A stretch of 51,706 nt of DNA from Methanomicrobia archaeon (GTDB taxonomy: Archaea; Halobacteriota; Syntropharchaeia; Alkanophagales; Methanospirareceae), in assembly GCA_016930255.1 (NCBI GenBank), contig JAFGHB010000019.1, positions 1 through 51,706 of the forward strand, in the 5' to 3' direction. The translations under genes and the position numbers were made by a program. Positions 47,099 to 51,706 of the stretch are shown here, in pieces. The notes beneath the pieces were generated by a model. That model was not told the DNA's origin. It searched no databases and saw only the letters and a list, made by a program, of their open reading frames with translations. The first letter of the stretch is position 1; each line of letters opens with the position of its first letter.

Positions 47099-47925
47099 AG
47101 GTTTTATTGAGAGGGATCATAAAGGCATTAGGCAAAGCAGGATTAATACACATATTCTTTCCTGTCGGGACAAAAATTGCAAAAGTTCTGCTACCTAAAG
47201 AAGGTATGATAAGTGTTGGAAAGTACAAAATGTTAATTGAGCCAAGAAAGGATTTGGGTTTGTATTTTGGATATGAGGGCGTCGAGCCTGGAGTGATTTC
47301 CTTATTACAAAAATTGGTGAAGGCTGGGGATGTATTCATTGATGTCGGTGCTTATAAAGGGTATTACTCTCTGATGGCTTCTGAATTGGTTGAGGGGGGC
47401 GGTAAAGTGATTGCTTTCGAACCAGAGCAAAGAGCTTTTCAAGTGTTAGTTAAGAACATAGAACTCAATGAACTCTCTAATAACATTATAGCTATGAATG
47501 TGGCATTATCTGATTTTGATGGGGAGAGCTATTTTGTGGAAAGTAGTATGGGTGGCCATTTTGGTAGCGGTAGTCAAACTGTAAAGGTAAGAACTATTGA
47601 CAGTGTTGTGAATCAATTAAATGCTACACCGAGTATGGCGAAGCTAGATGTTGAGGGTGCTGAATTTTCTGTTCTCAAAGGAGGTTTGAATGTTCTTACA
47701 CACTATCATCCGAAGTTACTCATAGAAGTTCATACGACTGCAGATTTTAAGCTATTTGATTTTTTAATTTCATTGGGTTACAACATTAGTCTGGTAGATG
47801 ATGAAGGAGAACTCTTATTCTTAGGTGTGGAGGAGATAAAGAGAAAATGTATAGAAAGGCGGTCGACCAAATACGGGACGAGGATGAATCAGCATGTATA
47901 CTGCGAAAAATGTGATGCGAAATGA
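47095..47925 (+). CDS. FkbM family SAM methyltransferase
   Basis: A 276-aa methyltransferase coupled to the preceding gene by ATGA. The SAM-binding motif is DVFIDVGAYKGYYSLMASEL, with the acidic residue in VIAFEPEQRAFQVLVKNIEL. FkbM-typical later parts are ALSDFDGESYFVES, VRTIDSVVNQL and AKLDVEGAEFSVLKGGLNVL. It would methylate a sugar hydroxyl of the glycan. The DNA is visibly more AT-rich than its neighbours (many AAA, TTA, ATT codons), a sign of separate ancestry. Confidence 0.9.
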   Translation: MKVLLRGIIKALGKAGLIHIFFPVGTKIAKVLLPKEGMISVGKYKMLIEPRKDLGLYFGYEGVEPGVISLLQKLVKAGDVFIDVGAYKGYYSLMASELVEGGGKVIAFEPEQRAFQVLVKNIELNELSNNIIAMNVALSDFDGESYFVESSMGGHFGSGSQTVKVRTIDSVVNQLNATPSMAKLDVEGAEFSVLKGGLNVLTHYHPKLLIEVHTTADFKLFDFLISLGYNISLVDDEGELLFLGVEEIKRKCIERRSTKYGTRMNQHVYCEKCDAK

Positions 47926-49388
47926 GAGTGTACCTCTTAAATCCGCCGTATTTGCCGCATTTCGGGCGAGGGATGCGATGGCAAGATACTGGCAGAGGCG
48001 GGACATTATATTATCCCATTTGGTTATCCTATGCCACCGCTCTTGTTGAGCAGGCACACGAAACGAGGTTGGTGGATGCTCCGGCATGGAATTGGGATCG
48101 AGAAGCGGTTATAACAGATGTTAATCGGTTTAAGCCGGATTTGATTGTTATCGATAGCAGCTTTCCAAGTTTACAAAATGATATTGACATTGCAGGAGCG
48201 CTGAAGAAGATTACCGGGAGTTGTATTGTTCTCGTTGGCCCTCCCGCCTCGCAATTCCCGGATGAGATTTTAGATAATAACGGTATAGACATAGTAGCGC
48301 GATTTGAGTACGATTACACCATAAAAGAGCTCGCAGATACTGTAGAGAACGGTACCAAGCTTGCGGGGGTACAGGGGATATCCTACAAAGAGAACAACGG
48401 AAGGATACGACATAATCCAGACAGAGGATTTACCGCTTCAGAGGATCTGGACCGGATTCCGTTTGTCTCTAACGTTTACAAGAACCACTTGAACATCGAG
48501 GATTACTTTTTGGGTAGCTCGCTGTATCCAGAAGTGCAAATCTTCACGGGCCGGGGCTGTCCTTATCAGTGCACGTTCTGCTCATGGCCGCAGACGTTGA
48601 TGGGACGGCAGTACCGGGTGCGAAGTATCCCGAACGTTTTGGATGAGTTGGCATGGATAGAAGATAACTTACCGGAAGTCAAGGAGGTTTTTTTCGAGGA
48701 TGATACGTTCACGATAAACCGTTCTTTAGAAAAGAAGAACAGAGTTTTGGCGTTTTGCAACGAGTATAAAGAACGAGGTTTGAACATAACCTGGGCGTGC
48801 AATGCGCGGGTTGGTCTGGATTATGAAACGATGAGGGCGATGAAGCGAGCACATTGTCGTTTAGTGATTGTGGGATACGAGTCCGGCAGCGATGAGATCC
48901 TCAAGAATATTAAGAAGGGAATTACCGTCGAGCAGATAAAGCGATTTGCAAAGGACGCGCGAGCGGCAGGCTTGCTAGTGCACGCCGATTTTATCATTGG
49001 CCTGCCGGGCGAGACGAAAGCGACGATAGAAGAGACGAGAACGCTGATAAGGGAAACGAGGCCGGAGCTCTTGCAAGTCGCGGTTGCGTCTCCATTTCCG
49101 GGAACCGAGTTCTATACGTGGTGTAAGGCGAACGGCTATTTGACAACGGACGATCCCGGAGGGTATTTAGATGAGCACGGGCATCAAAAGGCTATCGTTT
49201 CGTATCCCCTGTTGTCGAATGAGGAGATAACGGACGCGGTGGATGAGCTCCTGAAGCAGTATTACCTCTCTTTTCGATACGTCCCGCTTGCGGTGCGGCA
49301 GGTTCTGAGGCGGAATGGACTTGCGGAAGCGAGACGACTGTGGCATTCGGCGAAAATGTTTATGAAGTACGTTAGGGGGAGAGCATGA
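47922..49388 (+). CDS. B12-binding radical SAM protein (HpnJ-like)
   Basis: A 488-aa enzyme coupled to FkbM by ATGA. The N-terminal part (about 1-170) is a cobalamin-binding-type Rossmann domain (MRVYLLNPPYLPHFGRGMRW, FKPDLIVIDSSFPSL). The radical SAM core has CPYQCTFC (CxxxCxxC) near residue 215, then FFEDDTFTINRS, a GYESGSDEILKNIKKG motif and IIGLPGETKATIEET. Relatives modify lipids or glycans, including hopanoid HpnJ and carbon methyltransferases. Its place in a glycan cluster suggests alteration of a sugar or lipid carrier. Confidence 0.9.
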   Translation: MRVYLLNPPYLPHFGRGMRWQDTGRGGTLYYPIWLSYATALVEQAHETRLVDAPAWNWDREAVITDVNRFKPDLIVIDSSFPSLQNDIDIAGALKKITGSCIVLVGPPASQFPDEILDNNGIDIVARFEYDYTIKELADTVENGTKLAGVQGISYKENNGRIRHNPDRGFTASEDLDRIPFVSNVYKNHLNIEDYFLGSSLYPEVQIFTGRGCPYQCTFCSWPQTLMGRQYRVRSIPNVLDELAWIEDNLPEVKEVFFEDDTFTINRSLEKKNRVLAFCNEYKERGLNITWACNARVGLDYETMRAMKRAHCRLVIVGYESGSDEILKNIKKGITVEQIKRFAKDARAAGLLVHADFIIGLPGETKATIEETRTLIRETRPELLQVAVASPFPGTEFYTWCKANGYLTTDDPGGYLDEHGHQKAIVSYPLLSNEEITDAVDELLKQYYLSFRYVPLAVRQVLRRNGLAEARRLWHSAKMFMKYVRGRA

Positions 49389-50593
49389 GGATCGTGCACC
49401 TCTTTGACGATTATGGCACGCCGGGCGAGCGAGCCCTGGCAGGTGAAGGGTCCGTCTCTTCTGTGGTGTATTATCTGGCGAGGTGTAGTGCAGCAAAGGG
49501 GCACGAGGTGACGGTATTGGAGCGCGACCACGGAACACTGCCGAGCGAAGAGCTTATCGATGGCGTCCGCTACGTGCGGTTTCATGCGAATGAGCTGCCG
49601 GCAGCGCCTTATGCACTTATTAAAAGCCCTTTGGGCTTGGTACGGCTTATTCGAGACGGATTTGCGGTCGCTGCCAAAACAAACCGATATCTAAAGGAGA
49701 ACGAATTTGATATTGTTCATGTTCACTTTCCCTTTGCTGCCTGTATACTCGTGCTGCTGAACAGGAGACTTAGAAAAAAGATAGTGTATACCGCGCACAT
49801 CGGAGAAGAGAAGACGCGATTCGGTCTGGATTTCTCAGTATCCCTAGTGTTAAAGCTCTTTTCACCGGATTTGTTTGTGATGAGACGAGTGCGGAGAAGC
49901 GTGGTCTTAAACGAGCCGTTGTGGGCTAAACTCGTCGAGAGGGGTATTGCAGCAGAGCAATTAAAAGTAATTCCAAATGGCGTGATGTTAGCCGATTTCA
50001 ATGTAAATGAGGCCGAGGTGGAACGAGTGCGGACAAAGTACGGACTTGATAGAAGGCCCACGGTGCTGTTTGCCGGTACGATAACGCCGCGGAAGGGTGT
50101 GGAATACCTGCTCCGAGCCGCGGAGCTTTTACAGAACGAAGATGTACTGTTCCTGGTGGTGGGGAACACGAATCTCGATAGCGACTATGCGGAACGGATG
50201 AGGGCGTACGCTCAGGAGCGAAAACTCGAAGCGAAATTCACGGGATTCGTGCCTTACGCGGATTTAAAAGCGTTATACGCGGCTTGCGCTGTGTTTGTCC
50301 TGCCCTCGTTAGAGGAAGGCTTTGGCGTGGTTCTGACCGAAGCGCTCGCAGCAGGTAAGCCCGTGGTAGGCACGAACGTTGGAGGGATTCCGGCGCAGAT
50401 ACGGGACGGCTGGAACGGGTTTCTGATCGAGTCTGCGAATGCGCAGCAGTTGGCGGAGAAGCTACGGTATTTGATCGATCATCCCGAGGAGAGAAAGGGA
50501 ATGGGCGATAACAGCAGGAAATTAGCCGAAGAGGAATTCGATTGGCGACAGATCGCCGAAAGGTACTTAAGGGTTTATGCGGAGATAGTGTAA
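49385..50593 (+). CDS. GT4 family glycosyltransferase
   Basis: A 402-aa GT-B enzyme, coupled to the radical SAM gene by ATGA. The N-terminal acceptor domain has an early Gly-rich loop (TPGERALAGEGSVSSVVYYL) and VHVHFPFAACI. The C-terminal donor domain shows LFAGTITPRKGVEYLLRAAE, VGNTNLDSDYAERM, the EX7E motif in LPSLEEGFGVVLTEALAAGK and GTNVGGIPAQIRDGWNGFL. It is likely the last sugar-adding enzyme of the cluster. Confidence 0.93.
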   Translation: MRIVHLFDDYGTPGERALAGEGSVSSVVYYLARCSAAKGHEVTVLERDHGTLPSEELIDGVRYVRFHANELPAAPYALIKSPLGLVRLIRDGFAVAAKTNRYLKENEFDIVHVHFPFAACILVLLNRRLRKKIVYTAHIGEEKTRFGLDFSVSLVLKLFSPDLFVMRRVRRSVVLNEPLWAKLVERGIAAEQLKVIPNGVMLADFNVNEAEVERVRTKYGLDRRPTVLFAGTITPRKGVEYLLRAAELLQNEDVLFLVVGNTNLDSDYAERMRAYAQERKLEAKFTGFVPYADLKALYAACAVFVLPSLEEGFGVVLTEALAAGKPVVGTNVGGIPAQIRDGWNGFLIESANAQQLAEKLRYLIDHPEERKGMGDNSRKLAEEEFDWRQIAERYLRVYAEIV

Positions 50594-50726
50594 TAAATAA
50601 AGGATGGAGAGAAGTGAAGATTGGATGATTGCAGAGAGTAGCGATTTAAAATTTGCTGAAAAGATGCTTGAAACTTGACGCAAGAGGTGTGTAAGAGACC
50701 AAAATCAGAGGTGGAAAGTAATAACA

Positions 50727-51326
50727 ATGGAACTGAAGTATGAGCAGGGGAAGATAACTATTGAAACCAGGGTTTTTAGTACTCTGGATGAGTTTGTCCT
50801 GGATTTCAATAGTTTACTTGAGAATTATACAGATTACGTAGTCGTAAGTGGATACGTGGCGATTCTCTTTGGGCGGGCACGTGGTACTGAGGATATTGAT
50901 ACAATCATAAGGCACATGGATAACCAGGACTTTGCCACCTTTTACCAGCAGCTTCGCGAAGGGGGCTATTATTTTTTAAATCCCGAGGATGTGGATGGAT
51001 TATATGAAATGCTTGAAGAGGGATTGAGGGTGAGGGTTGCAAAGGAAGAGTCGATAATACCGAATATTGAACTGAAATTTGTGAAAGATGATTTTGATAG
51101 ATACGCTCTCACTAACAGGTTGGAACTAGTAATGGGCGGAAGACATCTGTTTATCTCTCCAATCGAACTTCAAATACCTTACAAGCTCTATTTAGGTAGC
51201 GACAAGGATATCGAGGATGCGGTATATTTATGGGACATTTTTAAGGGCGAGATGGATGTAAGTCTACTCAGGAGATTCATGAACGCATTAAACGTCAGAG
51301 GAGCGGAGTATGGAATTGAAGTTTGA
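50727..51326 (+). CDS. Nucleotidyltransferase-fold protein
   Basis: A 199-aa protein. The segment YVVVSGYVAILFGRARGTED followed by IDTII resembles the nucleotidyltransferase strand and acidic (D/E-x-D) motif of AbiEii/MNT-like proteins. The C-terminal half contains LFISPIELQIPYKLYLGSDK and DIEDAVYLWDIF, as in such proteins that handle whole-domain pairing. It begins an overlapping trio of genes. A role in a toxin-antitoxin or defence module is possible by analogy. The DNA is AT-richer than the glycan genes. Confidence 0.72.
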   Translation: MELKYEQGKITIETRVFSTLDEFVLDFNSLLENYTDYVVVSGYVAILFGRARGTEDIDTIIRHMDNQDFATFYQQLREGGYYFLNPEDVDGLYEMLEEGLRVRVAKEESIIPNIELKFVKDDFDRYALTNRLELVMGGRHLFISPIELQIPYKLYLGSDKDIEDAVYLWDIFKGEMDVSLLRRFMNALNVRGAEYGIEV

Positions 51327-51546
51327 TGTTGAGAGGAATAAGAAGGAGAGGCTGGAATTCATCCACTATTATGCCGATTGGGTTAAGCGCATGCCAAATG
51401 AGATTTGGAGCAGGCAGCAGGCTGACTTAATTGATAGTTTCATGCTCAATACGAGGAATTTTAAGATGACGCCGGAGAGCTATTTGGAGATGGCAAACCT
51501 GAGGATGAGGAGGAGAGATGAACGCCAGGAAGAAGCGATACGCTGA
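51310..51546 (+). CDS. Small protein overlapping the nucleotidyltransferase gene
   Basis: A 78-aa charged helical protein (FDVERNKKERLEFIHYYADW, VKRMPNEIWSRQQADLIDSF, MTPESYLEMANLRMRRRDER). It overlaps the previous gene by 17 bases and the next by 29, so the three are probably translated together. No known motif; I do not assign a function. The pairing suggests a partner protein of the nucleotidyltransferase. Confidence 0.7.
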   Translation: MELKFDVERNKKERLEFIHYYADWVKRMPNEIWSRQQADLIDSFMLNTRNFKMTPESYLEMANLRMRRRDERQEEAIR

Positions 51547-51706
51547 CCGCTTCGTGGGCAGGACACCGAGCGATGAGAAGCAGCTTGAGGACCGGCAGAA
51601 GAAGGTTTTAAAGATCTCCCAACAAACTTTAGGAAAGTTTGATCAAATAGCTTCGCAACAAACTTTAGGAAAGTTTGATCAAATAGCTTCGCAACAAACT
51701 TTAGGA
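51518..51706 (+). CDS. Repeat protein with 12-residue tandem units (3' end outside window)
   Basis: The frame opens at ATG 51518 behind AGGAGAG and runs to the window end. A basic, charged N-terminus (NARKKRYADRFVGRTPSDEK and QLEDRQKKVLKI) is followed by exact repeats of QQTLGKFDQIAS, two full and one partial. The 29-base overlap with the gene before and its GGAGAG ribosome site argue that it is translated. The repeats are probably helical. Function unknown. Confidence 0.6.
   Translation, partial: MNARKKRYADRFVGRTPSDEKQLEDRQKKVLKISQQTLGKFDQIASQQTLGKFDQIASQQTLG
51620..51706 (+). repeat. Exact 36-bp head-to-tail tandem repeat, running off the window
   Basis: Two identical 36-base units (51620-51655, 51656-51691) and 15 bases of a third. 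Each unit contains CAAACTTT and AAAGTTTG separated by AGG, an 8-bp perfect inverted repeat, followed by TTTGATCAAA, itself a palindrome. There are no spacers between units, and 36 is a multiple of three, so the frame is kept. Confidence 0.9.

Noticed and set aside
51620-51706. CRISPR array, suggested by the 36-bp exact repeat with an internal hairpin
   Set aside because: Units follow each other without spacers and lie in frame inside a coding sequence.

Overview
The window reads as the chromosome of a euryarchaeon. Supporting features are a thermosome subunit, translation factor EF-2, ribosomal protein eL21, transcription factor TFB, archaeal TATA elements (several placed for leaderless mRNAs), a tRNA-Asp without an encoded CCA, PGF-CTERM-type surface anchors, a DUF2769 protein and a WtpA tungstate/molybdate-binding protein. 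A large enzyme-free cohesin/dockerin surface locus together with these genes fits the methanogen/ANME (Methanophagales-like) branch. That placement is inference; no marker here is diagnostic.

Layout. Positions 3-11199 hold seven surface proteins built from cohesin, dockerin, PKD, FN3, CARDB and Ig-like modules, some with C-terminal membrane anchors. Positions 11201-15513 form a molybdenum/tungsten neighbourhood: two secreted proteins resembling the sulfite-oxidase fold, WtpA, an in-frame relic of a Mop domain, a small protein behind a palindromic promoter, a winged-helix regulator and a molybdenum-storage-protein homologue. Positions 15514-16314 lack an intact gene but carry a frameshifted relic of a surface domain. 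Next come rpl21e and a divergent operon mpgS-mpgP-GH38 for mannosylglycerate metabolism, then a large PAS histidine kinase. Positions 25041-28839 hold ectABC (ectoine synthesis) facing a divergent Lrp-type regulator, with paired 19-bp repeats between the promoters; the segment is flanked by two headless nitrilase fragments and an amidotransferase fragment. Positions 28943-34701 are information-processing genes (TFB, thermosome, EF-2, tRNA-Asp). Positions 34786-44927 are mixed: an SCP2-like protein, DUF2769, an ABC1 kinase, a dual-specificity-type phosphatase, UV endonuclease UvdE, DUF1003, an APC transporter, a MutY-like glycosylase without Fe-S cysteines, a nitroreductase broken by a 4-bp duplication, cobS and a small basic protein. 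Positions 44990-50593 are a tightly coupled glycan cluster (two GT2, FkbM methyltransferase, B12-radical SAM, GT4). The end holds an overlapping trio: a nucleotidyltransferase-like protein, a 78-aa protein, and a repeat protein whose exact 36-bp tandem repeat runs off the window.

How the parts fit. Two sequence classes of cohesin and two of dockerin suggest a layered, self-assembling cell-surface complex without carbohydrate-active enzymes. The Mo/W genes suggest capture and storage of oxyanions, with the original transporter genes apparently lost at this site. Two separate compatible-solute pathways suggest a salt- or heat-stressed habitat. Several decayed genes (Mop, surface-domain relic, two nitrilases, amidotransferase, nitroreductase) mark this as a region with active rearrangement.
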